64,000 nt of DNA from Paenibacillus methanolicus (GTDB lineage Bacteria; Bacillota; Bacilli; Paenibacillales; Paenibacillaceae), in assembly GCF_008124765.1 (NCBI RefSeq), contig NZ_VNHS01000012.1, positions 1 to 64,000 on the forward strand, in the 5' to 3' direction. Of the stretch, positions 41,449-50,227 are shown piece after piece. Both the position numbers and the translations under genes were made by a program. Each line of letters starts with the position of its first letter. The stretch's first letter is position 1. A model generated the notes under the pieces. That model was given only the letters and a program-made list of their open reading frames with translations, was not told the origin of the DNA and searched no databases.

Positions 41449-42642
41449 TCATTGTTGCATGTGACGCCTATTGGCCAACATGACGATCCATGCCAGAAGG
41501 GAAAGCGCCGCGCAGCAATAAAACATAACGGCGTATGAAAAATCTTCTACGACTAGGCCCATAACCAGTCCGCCTAACGAAAAGCCGAGGTCATAAGAAC
41601 ACATGAACAATCCCATCCATGCGTATTTGGAATGGACGGGAAGGATAAACGACAAGTAAGTCGTTAGCGTAGGGTATAGCAGCGCGATGGCCACGCCGTT
41701 AAAAATAGCGGACAAGTACAGAACGCCGTCAAATCGCTGCGACAATGCAAGCAGAATCGACCCGGCCAAAGCCGACAGCAACGTCGCCGATATGAATCCG
41801 GTATGCCACCGGCCATCGGAAGGAATTTTCTTGCGAAGGATGAACCGGCAGCCGATGACGACGATTCCTTGTAACGTTAAGTATAATCCCGCATGGCCGG
41901 TACCTCCGTTGACGATAAATAAAGGAACGAATGTCGCCGTCGCGCCGAATACGCAGGAAACGCATAACATGACCGTCATGCTGACGAACAATGGACGGTT
42001 TCGCCCGATTCCGGATGCCGATTTCACAAGGTCCCGCAAAGCAAACGTTTCGCCGCCTGCGCGAACGCGGGGACCTTTCGCGATCGGCGCGTTGAAACCG
42101 ATCAGGACCGGCGCTAGCGCCAAACCGATTAATACGGTTACATACAAGGTCAACGACGCGCTGCCCCAAATCTGCATGGCCACCATGGGACCGAATAAGG
42201 TAGGAATCACCGATGACAGGCTATAAAGCGTCATCCCTTGTCCCCGGTCGCGTTCGGCCAGCCCTTCCACAATCGCCGCTTGCAAGGCCATCGAGAAAAA
42301 TGCGGTGACGGCGCCTTGCCATGCGCGAAGCGGCAAATAGAAGTCGGCATCGGCAAACGTGTATAGCAGCATGCACGCAGCATGCGCAATCAATAGCAGA
42401 CGCATGATGAACAGCGGGCCATAGGACCCGATCATTTGTCCGGCGATGGGACGAAATAACATGCACACAAACATATAGGCCCCCATCATGATGCCGATCT
42501 CCGCATGATCCATCCCCGACTTTTCGCCTTGTAAGGGCAACAATACGGTCAAAATCGAATTGGCAGAAAAAAAGAGAACCGTTAATGCAAATAACGGAAA
42601 CAATCTCATCATAACCGGACGAGTTTCGTTCAATCTAGCCAT
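41449..42642 (-). CDS. MFS transporter, CntE-like (metallophore exporter candidate)
   Basis: A 397-aa 12-helix major facilitator. It shares distinctive segments with the cluster's other MFS at 47151: GIMMGAYMFVCMLFRPIAGQ against GLIMGTYMFTSMFLRPVAGT, and TLYSLSSVIPTLFGP against SLFSLSSMLPYTYGP. The two are therefore paralogues of the staphylopine-exporter type. It is divergent from cntA with the Fur box between them, so probably metal-regulated too. The ATG at 42642 sits very close to GAAGGGAG; an internal ATG at 42612 is possible. Confidence 0.88.
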   Translation of the reverse strand: MARLNETRPVMMRLFPLFALTVLFFSANSILTVLLPLQGEKSGMDHAEIGIMMGAYMFVCMLFRPIAGQMIGSYGPLFIMRLLLIAHAACMLLYTFADADFYLPLRAWQGAVTAFFSMALQAAIVEGLAERDRGQGMTLYSLSSVIPTLFGPMVAMQIWGSASLTLYVTVLIGLALAPVLIGFNAPIAKGPRVRAGGETFALRDLVKSASGIGRNRPLFVSMTVMLCVSCVFGATATFVPLFIVNGGTGHAGLYLTLQGIVVIGCRFILRKKIPSDGRWHTGFISATLLSALAGSILLALSQRFDGVLYLSAIFNGVAIALLYPTLTTYLSFILPVHSKYAWMGLFMCSYDLGFSLGGLVMGLVVEDFSYAVMFYCCAALSLLAWIVMLANRRHMQQ

Positions 42643-42781
42643 GCTCCCTTCACTGCGAGTACCCTCACTCGTTGTACCTTCGCTCTGGTGCCTTCCCTAA
42701 ATCGTCCCTGGAGAAGGCTTTGTAAAGTCTAGCACAAGCCCTTTAATCCGTATATCCGCGATGAGAGAAACGATAATTGTA

Positions 42782-42839
42782 TTGACAGTGCCGGAGGAGT
42801 GTACTATTCTTCAAAAGGGGATAATGATAATCATTATCA
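42782..42839 (+). promoter_or_regulatory. SigA promoter with perfect Fur box
   Basis: TTGACA (42782-42787), 17-base spacer, TATTCT (42805-42810), then GATAATGATAATCATTATC (42820-42838), identical to the classical 19-bp Fur box; the Bacillus 7-1-7 form TGATAAT-C-ATTATCA is at 42825-42839. The box overlaps the predicted start point. It differs from the Zur consensus (TCGTAAT-N-ATTACGA) and PerR consensus, so iron (Fur) control is the reading. Confidence 0.93.
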
Positions 42840-42878
42840 GTTATAACGACAAGTAGGGGTCGAGAGGGGAAAGAATAC

Positions 42879-44516
42879 ATGTTTAACTTTAGAAAGAAAG
42901 CGCCGTTGCTCATGCTGCTGCTATTGTCCATTGCGATTACGGCATGTTCCGGCAATAACGGCAATACCGGAAGCAACGCTTCCGCGGAGAATAATTCGAA
43001 AGCGGAAGCGCCGGAGAATAAAACGATCACGGTATCGTGGCCGCGGGATATCGGCCCGATGAATCCGCATGTTTATAATCCTTCCCAGCTCATTGCGCAA
43101 TCGATGGTCTACGAGCCGCTGGTCAACTATACCGATGGCGGGGAAGTCGTTCCGTTCTTGGCCGAATCGTGGACGATTTCGGAGGATGGAAAAACGTACT
43201 CGTTCAAAATTCGCCAGAACGTAAAATTTTCCGACGGAACTGCGTTTAACGCGACCATTGCCAAGAAAAATTTCGATGCCGTCATGAAGCACGTCGAGAA
43301 CCACAGCTGGCTCGGTTTCATCAGCTTATTGGACAAAACCGAAGCGGTTGACGAGTACACGTTTAACATCGTGTTGAAACAAGCCTATTATCCGACTTTG
43401 CAAGAGTTGTCGGTTATTCGTCCGGTACGCTTCCTCGGCGAAGCCGGCTTCCCGGAAGACGGCGACACTTCCAAAGGCGTGAAGGAGCCGGTCGGAACAG
43501 GCCCATGGATGTTGTCGGATTATAAAACCGATGAGTATGCGGAGTTTACGCGTAACCCTAACTACTGGGGAGAACAGCCGAAAATCGATAAAGTCGTATT
43601 TAAGATCATCCCGGACGGCGACACGCGCGTTCTGGCCTTCGAGAAAGGCGAACTGGACTTGATCTATGGCGAGGGCGCCATCAGCATGGACGCCTTCCTG
43701 CAATTACAGGCGAATCCCGATTATGCAACGCAAATATCGAGTCCTGTCGCAACGAGACAATTGGTGATGAACACGACGAACGCGGCCTTATCGGATAAAA
43801 ACGTGCGATTGGCGCTGCAGCACGGTTTCAACAAAGAAGCGATGGTCCAAGGCGTCACTTCGGGACTGGAAGAGAAAGCGGACAGCTTATTGTCCGCCAA
43901 CTTCCCTTATGCGCAGTCGAATCCCGCTCCTCTCGGCTATGATGTAGAGAAAGCCAAAGCCTACCTGGACGAGGCGGGCTGGATGCTGCCGGACGGCAAG
44001 TCGGTTCGCGAGAAAGACGGCAAACCGCTTGAAGTCGAATTGATTTACGAGAAAGCGGATCAAATTATTAAACCGATGGCCGAAACCCTTCAAGCGGAAT
44101 GGGCGGCGATCGGCGTGAAATTGAATATTACGGGCATTGAGCTGACGGAGCAAGTCAAGCGGTTCCGCGCGGGACAATTCGATTTGTATTTCTTCAGCAA
44201 CTACGGCGCGCCGTACGATCCGAGCTCGTTCTTCCATATCGTCGCGGAGAAGAGCTTCGGCATTGCGGAGGCGCTCGCTAACCTGCCGATGAAGAGCGAA
44301 CTCGACAAGCAGGTCGAAGAAGCGCTCGTTACGACGGACGAGAATAAGCGCAAAGCCTTGTTCGACGCGATTCAGACGACGCTTCATGAAGAAGGCGCGC
44401 TCGTTCCGGTCTCTTACATTAAGAAGACCGTTGTGTACAACAACAAGATCAGCGGCTTTGCATTCCCTGGAAGCCGGGACGACAACCCGTTCTCCAGCAT
44501 CGCGATCAATCCGTAA
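42879..44516 (+). CDS. cntA: Nickel/metallophore ABC transporter substrate-binding lipoprotein (CntA/NikA family)
   Basis: A 545-aa family-5 solute-binding lipoprotein (lipobox ITAC at ~20-23). NikA/CntA-type motifs include SWPRDIGPMNPHVYNPSQ, AQSMVYEPLVNY and SWTISEDGKTYSFKIRQNVKF. CntA of S. aureus binds staphylopine-metal complexes, NikA binds nickel-chelates. The gene order with two permeases, two ATPases and a CntE-like MFS supports the Cnt assignment. Controlled by the Fur box at 42820. Ligand metal and chelator unknown. Confidence 0.88.
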   Translation: MFNFRKKAPLLMLLLLSIAITACSGNNGNTGSNASAENNSKAEAPENKTITVSWPRDIGPMNPHVYNPSQLIAQSMVYEPLVNYTDGGEVVPFLAESWTISEDGKTYSFKIRQNVKFSDGTAFNATIAKKNFDAVMKHVENHSWLGFISLLDKTEAVDEYTFNIVLKQAYYPTLQELSVIRPVRFLGEAGFPEDGDTSKGVKEPVGTGPWMLSDYKTDEYAEFTRNPNYWGEQPKIDKVVFKIIPDGDTRVLAFEKGELDLIYGEGAISMDAFLQLQANPDYATQISSPVATRQLVMNTTNAALSDKNVRLALQHGFNKEAMVQGVTSGLEEKADSLLSANFPYAQSNPAPLGYDVEKAKAYLDEAGWMLPDGKSVREKDGKPLEVELIYEKADQIIKPMAETLQAEWAAIGVKLNITGIELTEQVKRFRAGQFDLYFFSNYGAPYDPSSFFHIVAEKSFGIAEALANLPMKSELDKQVEEALVTTDENKRKALFDAIQTTLHEEGALVPVSYIKKTVVYNNKISGFAFPGSRDDNPFSSIAINP

Positions 44517-44531
44517 TTCAGGGGGCGCATT

Positions 44532-45476
44532 ATGGGCGGCTTTATCGGAAAACGGCTTTTGGCCGTCATCCCTATTTTCTTTTTTGCCACGCTGCTCGCG
44601 TTTTTGCTGATTCAGCTCTCCCCGGTCGATCCCGCCGAAGCTTATCTGACGGCGGCGCATATCCATCCGACCGAGGAGCTGCTCGAACAGAAAAGACACG
44701 AATTCGGCTTGGATCAGCCGCTGTTCGTTCAATACGCTCAAACCATTATGAAGATGTGCCGACTCGATTTCGGCACATCTTATATTTCGAACGAGCCCGT
44801 TTGGCAAGAAATTGCTCTTCGGATGCCGGCAACGCTCCAACTTGCCTTTAGCAGTATTGCGCTGGCGGTTATCGTGAGCATACCGATCGGTTTTTTGGCA
44901 GCCGTATACAAGAACAGCGTATTTGATCATCTTAGCCGGGTGCTTGCTTATGTCGGAGCATCGATTCCGCAGTTTTGGCTCGGCTATTTATTGATCTATT
45001 TCTTCTCCGTCAAACTGGATTTATTGCCGGTGCAAGGCAGAGGTTCGTGGGCGCATCTTGTTCTGCCGTCGCTTACGCTCGCGCTGGGGCTGATCGCGAT
45101 CTATTCCCGGCTGCTGCGCGCAAGCGTTCTGGAGCAACTTCAAGAACCCTACGTGCTGTATGCGCGAACCCGAGGAATCAAAGAGAAAATCATTCTGGTC
45201 AAGCATGTGCTGAAAATCGCGATATCGCCGATGTTGACCGGTCTTGGGATGAATTTGGGCAAACTTCTCGCCGGCACGATTATCACGGAAGAGGTATTCT
45301 CTTGGCCGGGTTTTGGCCGTTATTTTATTGAGGCGATTTTCAATCGGGACATCCCGGTCATCCAGGCGTATGTACTCATTTCCGCTTGCCTGTTTATCGT
45401 GTGCAACTTGATTATCGATCTTCTCCAAATGTACTTGGATCCCCGAATTTCTTGGAAAGGACGAAGCAGCCATTGA
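44532..45476 (+). CDS. cntB: ABC transporter permease (CntB/NikB-like)
   Basis: A 314-aa permease of the DppB/NikB type with an N-terminal helix, an extracellular loop (VDPAEAYLTAAHIHPTEEL) and five further helices. The cytoplasmic loop reads YARTRGIKEKIILVKHVLK. GGGGGCGC precedes ATG 44532, 15 bp after cntA. Its TGA overlaps the start of the next permease. Confidence 0.9.
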   Translation: MGGFIGKRLLAVIPIFFFATLLAFLLIQLSPVDPAEAYLTAAHIHPTEELLEQKRHEFGLDQPLFVQYAQTIMKMCRLDFGTSYISNEPVWQEIALRMPATLQLAFSSIALAVIVSIPIGFLAAVYKNSVFDHLSRVLAYVGASIPQFWLGYLLIYFFSVKLDLLPVQGRGSWAHLVLPSLTLALGLIAIYSRLLRASVLEQLQEPYVLYARTRGIKEKIILVKHVLKIAISPMLTGLGMNLGKLLAGTIITEEVFSWPGFGRYFIEAIFNRDIPVIQAYVLISACLFIVCNLIIDLLQMYLDPRISWKGRSSH

Positions 45477-46324
45477 TCGCGAGTATACGTACCGGCCTTA
45501 AAAGCCAGAAGACCGCAGCGATATGCGCGGTTGTTCTGGCTATTCTCTTTCTGCTATCCATTCTGGCTCCTTGGATCGCCCCGCATGATCCGATCCACGT
45601 GAACTTGGCGCTCAAGCTGCAGTCTCCTTCATGGGATTATCCGCTGGGCACCGATCATTTGGGACGATGCAATTTGTCCCGCTTGTTATACGGGTCGCGT
45701 ATTTCCCTCGGCTTCGCGTCTGTAATCTTTATTTCCTCGCTTTTGATCGGATTGGTGATCGGGACGTTCTCCGGATATCGAGGGGGAATCACCGATCAAG
45801 TGCTGATGCGTTTTTCCGAAGGCGTGATGGCTTTCCCGTCGCTCGTGCTCGTGCTCGGGCTTGTCGGCATATTCGGTCCCGGTTTGCCGCAGGTCATCTT
45901 GGCGATGGTGATGGTGCAGTGGGTGTATTACGCGCGCATGTTTCGCGGAATGGTGCTCAGTTTGCGAGAGAAAAATTTCATCGCCGCGGCCCGAATAAGC
46001 GGGTCCTCGCAGTGGACGATCATTCGGCGTCATATGATTCCGAACGTGCTGCCGCCTATTGTCGTGATGGGAACGTTAGAAATCGGATGGGCGATTATGG
46101 ACATCGCCGCGTTGTCGTTTCTCGGGCTCGGCATTCAACCGCCATCCCCGGAGTGGGGTTCGATGATTCATGAGGGCAAATCCTACATCCGAAGCAATCC
46201 CGAGCTTATGTTATATCCCGGGATGATGATCTTAATCATCGTCATGACGTTCAATATTTTAGGCGAAGCCTTATCGGAGCATTTCGGCGTACAACGACGT
46301 TATGGAAAGGATGGGGCCAGATGA
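45473..46324 (+). CDS. cntC: ABC transporter permease (CntC/NikC-like)
   Basis: A 283-aa DppC/NikC-type permease. It has LGTDHLGRCNLSRLLYGSRI, typical of the family (usually GTDxxGRDxxSR), and the loop AARISGSSQWTIIRRHMIPN. The frame opens at 45386 inside cntB; TTG 45473 overlapping the cntB stop (45474-45476) gives a normal N-terminus, and coupling explains the weak ribosome binding site. Overlaps the next gene by ATGA (46321-46324). Confidence 0.88.
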   Translation: MIASIRTGLKSQKTAAICAVVLAILFLLSILAPWIAPHDPIHVNLALKLQSPSWDYPLGTDHLGRCNLSRLLYGSRISLGFASVIFISSLLIGLVIGTFSGYRGGITDQVLMRFSEGVMAFPSLVLVLGLVGIFGPGLPQVILAMVMVQWVYYARMFRGMVLSLREKNFIAAARISGSSQWTIIRRHMIPNVLPPIVVMGTLEIGWAIMDIAALSFLGLGIQPPSPEWGSMIHEGKSYIRSNPELMLYPGMMILIIVMTFNILGEALSEHFGVQRRYGKDGAR

Positions 46325-47154
46325 CAGCGCAACTTGATGCCGTATTGCAGGTAAGCGGTTTACGAATCACGGCAAGAACGCCTCTAGGCGAGAAACCGCT
46401 CGTTCATGGCGTCGATTTGGAGATTCAGCCCGGGCGCGTGGTTGGCCTCATTGGCGAAAGCGGATGCGGCAAATCGATTACGAGCCTGTCGATCATGCAG
46501 CTGCTGGACCGGAAGACCACGACAATCGAAGGCAGCATCCGGCTGAACGGGCGCGAATTGAACGGACTGCGTTCGGAATCGATGCGGGCCATCCGCGGCA
46601 AAGAAATCGCGCTCATTATGCAAAATCCAATGAACGCCTTTAGTCCCGTGCTGACCATCGGCCATCAATGTATCGAGACCATCCGAACCCATACGACGCT
46701 GTCCAAGAAACAAGCCTACGAGCTGGCCGTATCTTCGCTGCACGATGTGAATTTGCCGGATCCCGCCGCCGTTATGAAGCAGTACCCGTTTCAATTGAGC
46801 GGCGGGATGCTGCAGCGGGTCATGATTGCGACGGCCGTCTGCCTTCGCCCTTCCGTTATTATTGCCGACGAGCCGACTACCGCGCTGGATGTCGACAATC
46901 AGCTGCGGGTGTTAAGGCAGCTTGATCGTATTCGCTCGGCGTATGGCACGTCGATTTTATTGATTACCCACGATCTGGGCGTCATTGCCGAAATGGCCGA
47001 TGAAGTAGCCGTTATGCAGAGCGGCCGTATTGTCGAGCAAGCGGACGTGTTCCGGCTATTCGATCATCCGCAGCATGAATATACGCAACGACTTTTGAAC
47101 GCGAGGCCTGCGTTCTTGGCTCACCAACCATCCAAGGAGTTTGTACCGGCATGA
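46321..47154 (+). CDS. cntD: ABC transporter ATP-binding protein (CntD/NikD-like)
   Basis: A 277-aa ATPase with Walker A GESGCGKS, Q-loop ALIMQNPMNAF, signature LSGGMLQR, Walker B VIIADEPTTALD and switch His (LLITHDLG). Oligopeptide/nickel family. The ATG overlaps the cntC stop and its own stop overlaps cntE, so the operon is tightly packed. Confidence 0.93.
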   Translation: MTAQLDAVLQVSGLRITARTPLGEKPLVHGVDLEIQPGRVVGLIGESGCGKSITSLSIMQLLDRKTTTIEGSIRLNGRELNGLRSESMRAIRGKEIALIMQNPMNAFSPVLTIGHQCIETIRTHTTLSKKQAYELAVSSLHDVNLPDPAAVMKQYPFQLSGGMLQRVMIATAVCLRPSVIIADEPTTALDVDNQLRVLRQLDRIRSAYGTSILLITHDLGVIAEMADEVAVMQSGRIVEQADVFRLFDHPQHEYTQRLLNARPAFLAHQPSKEFVPA

Positions 47155-48368
47155 AGGTAACGGAACATTCCGAGAAAGCGGCAGCCGTGGTATCGACGGC
47201 GAAGAATCCCCTCTTCGGGTTGAATGCGTTGAAGATTTATGGTATGGCGGTATTGTTCTATACGACCAGCCACATGCTGCTTATCCTGCTGCCGCTTAGC
47301 TCCAATAAACTGGGCGCAAGTCCGGCGCAGATCGGGCTTATTATGGGGACGTACATGTTCACCTCGATGTTTTTGCGCCCGGTCGCCGGCACAATCGTCG
47401 ACAAGCTGGGGGCAAAGCGGATCTTACTGGCAACGCTCCTGCTGAACGCGGTCGTATTGTCGCTGTATTCGATTCAGGAATTATGGCTTTTCGCCGTGCT
47501 TCGGATCATGCAAGGAGTGATCCTTTCTTTCTTCTCCATGGTGTCGCATTTGATGATAATTGAAGCTTTGCCGGAGGAAGCGCGCGGACAAGGCTTGTCC
47601 CTGTTTTCGCTCTCGTCCATGCTGCCTTATACGTACGGCCCTTTTCTCGTCCTCTATTTCTTCGATCGCGTGCCGACGATGTCCCTATTCATGGCCCTCA
47701 TTCCGCTCGGCCTTGCCGCGTTGTTGATCGGCGCAAACGTTCGTGTACCCGAACGCCGAACGAATAGCCCTTCGCACGGGAGCATAACCTCGAACGAGAA
47801 CTACGCGGGGTGGCGAGACCCGCAACTGCTGTTCCCCTCGGCCGTGATCCTCCTGGCTTATGCCGTAATCGGCACGGTAGCCGCATTTCTGCCGCTTTAT
47901 TTGGAGGAACGCGGATTGCCTAATGCGGGTTTGTACTTTCTGACGGAAACCGCCGTTCTCATCCTGTTTCGTTTTTTCGGGCGCAAGCTTATTCCGACAG
48001 AGCCGCGTTTTCCTTTTAAAATGGTCGTGCTGCTTATTGGTTTGATGACGGCTGCCGCTGGCCTACTGCTTATTTCCGATTCGCTGGCGCTCATCGTTCT
48101 GGCCGCGATCTGTAACGGGACGGCGCTTTCCATGCTGTATCCGACGCTGCTTACCTATGTCACGTTTATCGTTCCGGAACGGTTTAGAGGCCAAGGCATC
48201 GGATGGTTTATTGCGGCCGCCGATTTCGGGACATCCGCCGGGATATGGGCGTTAAGCCTGCTGGCGAATGCCTTCTCGTACGAAGCGATGTTTTCCGGTT
48301 GTATCGGAATTGGCGCATCGGCCATCTTGCTGCTTGTAAGTTATCGAAGAATGGGGTCTAGAATATGA
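47151..48368 (+). CDS. cntE: MFS transporter, staphylopine-type metallophore exporter (CntE-like)
   Basis: A 405-aa 12-helix MFS protein embedded between the two ATPase genes of the importer by ATGA overlaps on both sides. In S. aureus, CntE exports the apo-metallophore that CntABCDF re-imports, and the same co-occurrence is seen here. Paralogous to the divergent MFS at 41449. The retained exporter implies the cell secretes such a molecule, yet no CntL/CntM-type synthase gene is in the window. Confidence 0.87.
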   Translation: MKVTEHSEKAAAVVSTAKNPLFGLNALKIYGMAVLFYTTSHMLLILLPLSSNKLGASPAQIGLIMGTYMFTSMFLRPVAGTIVDKLGAKRILLATLLLNAVVLSLYSIQELWLFAVLRIMQGVILSFFSMVSHLMIIEALPEEARGQGLSLFSLSSMLPYTYGPFLVLYFFDRVPTMSLFMALIPLGLAALLIGANVRVPERRTNSPSHGSITSNENYAGWRDPQLLFPSAVILLAYAVIGTVAAFLPLYLEERGLPNAGLYFLTETAVLILFRFFGRKLIPTEPRFPFKMVVLLIGLMTAAAGLLLISDSLALIVLAAICNGTALSMLYPTLLTYVTFIVPERFRGQGIGWFIAAADFGTSAGIWALSLLANAFSYEAMFSGCIGIGASAILLLVSYRRMGSRI

Positions 48369-49198
48369 GTCTGCTGCAGGTAAGCCATGTCACGCACGGA
48401 TACGGATCCGCTATATTCAGAAGAACGAAACGTTCAACCGTGCTATCCGACGTTTCTCTCGTCATTGAGCCAGGTCAATGCCTTGGCCTTCTCGGCACGA
48501 GCGGAGCGGGGAAGAGCACGCTGGGTAAGGTCATCCTCGGTTTAGACAAACCGCGGAATGGGAAGATATGGTTTCAAGGCATCGATCTCTATGCGGCAAG
48601 CGCAGCCGAACGCAAAAAGCTTCGCCGTGATCTGCAGGTTGTTTTTCAAGACTGTTACTCGTCCGTAAACCCCAAAATGAACGCGGAGCAAATTATCGGG
48701 GAGCCGTTGCTGAACTTCGAGAAGCTGTCCAAACAGGAGCACGTCCGCCGGGTTGAAGAACTTCTGGAAATCGTCGGCCTGTCCGCCCAAGACCGGACCA
48801 AGTATCCGCACGAATTCAGCGGCGGGCAGCTGCAGCGGATCAATATCGCGAGAGCGATTGCGTTGAAGCCGAAATTGATCGTTCTCGATGAAGCGGTAAG
48901 CAGCCTGGATATGGTGACGCAAGCCGCCATTCTCGCTTTATTAAGCCATTTAAAGATGAATTTCGCCCTGTCGTATTTGTTTATCACGCATGATATGAAG
49001 GCCGCTTACCAGATTAGCGATGCGTTAGCGGTCATGGAGAAGGGCGAGCTGGTCGTTCATTGCGAGGACAAAGAGCAATTCATGCGGCTGCAGCATCCAA
49101 GCGTGCAAAAGCTCGTGCAATCGATGCTCCCGGAGCATCCCCGGTTTCGTTCCGGAAGAGATGAAGGGGGACGAGACCGCGCGACGGTTCCGTGGTGA
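48365..49198 (+). CDS. cntF: ABC transporter ATP-binding protein (CntF/NikE-like)
   Basis: A 277-aa ATPase with Walker A LGTSGAGKS, Q-loop VVFQDCYSSVNPK, signature FSGGQLQR, Walker B LIVLDEAVSSLD and His in FITHDMKAA. In Walker B-adjacent positions the usual DEPTS reads DEAVS, a change also found in the NikE/CntF branch. Starts by overlap with cntE. Last gene of the operon. Confidence 0.92.
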   Translation: MSLLQVSHVTHGYGSAIFRRTKRSTVLSDVSLVIEPGQCLGLLGTSGAGKSTLGKVILGLDKPRNGKIWFQGIDLYAASAAERKKLRRDLQVVFQDCYSSVNPKMNAEQIIGEPLLNFEKLSKQEHVRRVEELLEIVGLSAQDRTKYPHEFSGGQLQRINIARAIALKPKLIVLDEAVSSLDMVTQAAILALLSHLKMNFALSYLFITHDMKAAYQISDALAVMEKGELVVHCEDKEQFMRLQHPSVQKLVQSMLPEHPRFRSGRDEGGRDRATVPW

Positions 49199-49205
49199 TT
49201 TCGTC

Positions 49206-49247
49206 TTGACAATACGTAACTAAGACAATATACTAACTAATAGTTAG
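49206..49247 (+). promoter_or_regulatory. SigA promoter with palindromic operator before azoR
   Basis: TTGACA (49206-49211), exact 17-base spacer, TATACT (49229-49234), followed by the perfect 7-1-7 palindrome CTAACTA-A-TAGTTAG (49233-49247) over the start point. A strong promoter with a repressor site, as expected for quinone-responsive control by a MarR- or HxlR-type regulator. The regulator is not in the window. Confidence 0.85.
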
Positions 49248-49332
49248 CTGGTTGTAAAAGTTTAATCGATACCAAATGAATATCTGCTTAGCCGGATAAA
49301 AAACTAAAGTGACCTTACAGGAGGAATTATTC

Positions 49333-49959
49333 ATGGCAAACGTTCTTTTCGTCAAAGCAAATAACCGCTCCGCCGACCAAGCGGTAAGCGTGAAACTGTA
49401 CGACGCCTTCCTGGCTTCGTACAAACAATCCCATCCGGAAGACCAAGTAACGGAGCTGGATCTGTTCGCTGAAAATCTCCCTTACTACGATGCATCCCGC
49501 ATCAACGCGATGTTCAAAGCCGGCCGAGGCCTCGAGCTGTCGCCGGAAGAAGTCGAAATCGCGGCGTACGTCAACCGCTACCTGAACCAATTCATCGAAG
49601 CCGACAAAGTCGTGTTCGCGTTCCCGCTCTGGAACTTCACGATTCCGGCCGTGCTCCACACGTACTTCGACTACCTGTGCCAAGCGGGCAAAACGTTCAA
49701 CTACACGGCGAACGGCCCTGTTGGTCTGCTAGGCGGCAAGAAAGTCGCGGTGCTGAACGCGCGCGGCGGCGTATACTCCGAAGGTCCCGCGGCTGCGGTT
49801 GAAATGTCCGCGAAGCTCGTCACGACGCTGCTCGGCTTCTTCGGCATCACGGACATCACGTCCGTCATCGTCGAAGGCCACAACGCTTCCCCGGATCAAT
49901 CCGCGGCGATCGTCGAAGACGGCCTGAACCGCGCGACAAGCGCGGCGCAATCGTTCTAA
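49333..49959 (+). CDS. azoR: FMN-dependent NADH-azoreductase / quinone reductase
   Basis: A 208-aa flavodoxin-fold AzoR: ANVLFVKANNRSADQAVS, PLWNFTIPAVLHTYFDYL and NARGGVYSEGPA form the FMN-binding site of the family. It reduces quinones and azo compounds at the expense of NADH. The frame opens at 49309, but AGGAGG lies nine bases before ATG 49333. Single-gene unit with its own strong promoter and terminator. Confidence 0.95.
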   Translation: MANVLFVKANNRSADQAVSVKLYDAFLASYKQSHPEDQVTELDLFAENLPYYDASRINAMFKAGRGLELSPEEVEIAAYVNRYLNQFIEADKVVFAFPLWNFTIPAVLHTYFDYLCQAGKTFNYTANGPVGLLGGKKVAVLNARGGVYSEGPAAAVEMSAKLVTTLLGFFGITDITSVIVEGHNASPDQSAAIVEDGLNRATSAAQSF

Positions 49960-50002
49960 TACCTTTGGGCGGATGACCGCCTTTTATAGGGGAACCAGAG
50001 AT

Positions 50003-50035
50003 AAGACCGGCGAGCGATCGCCGGTCTCTTTCTTA
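50003..50035 (+). terminator. Rho-independent terminator
   Basis: AGACCGGCGA (50004-50013) / TCGCCGGTCT (50018-50027), then CTTTCTTATT. Ends azoR. Confidence 0.9.
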
Positions 50036-50227
50036 TTGCGGATCGCCTTTTCATCTCATAAAGCCATGCGCGCTCGCACTCGCGTCCGTCATCGGACGTG
50101 GTTGCATTGTCAATCGCTCCCGCTATTTCCCACGCTGCCTTTATCTACACTGCCTTCCGTCGGATTCCGATAAATGAATAGTCAGAATAATAGCCGGGTT
50201 CATGGGAAGCCGGGAGGAGGAGTACAG

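Noticed and set aside
42820..42839. Zur or PerR box
   Set aside because: The sequence is exactly the Fur consensus and differs from the Zur and PerR consensus at the defining outer positions.
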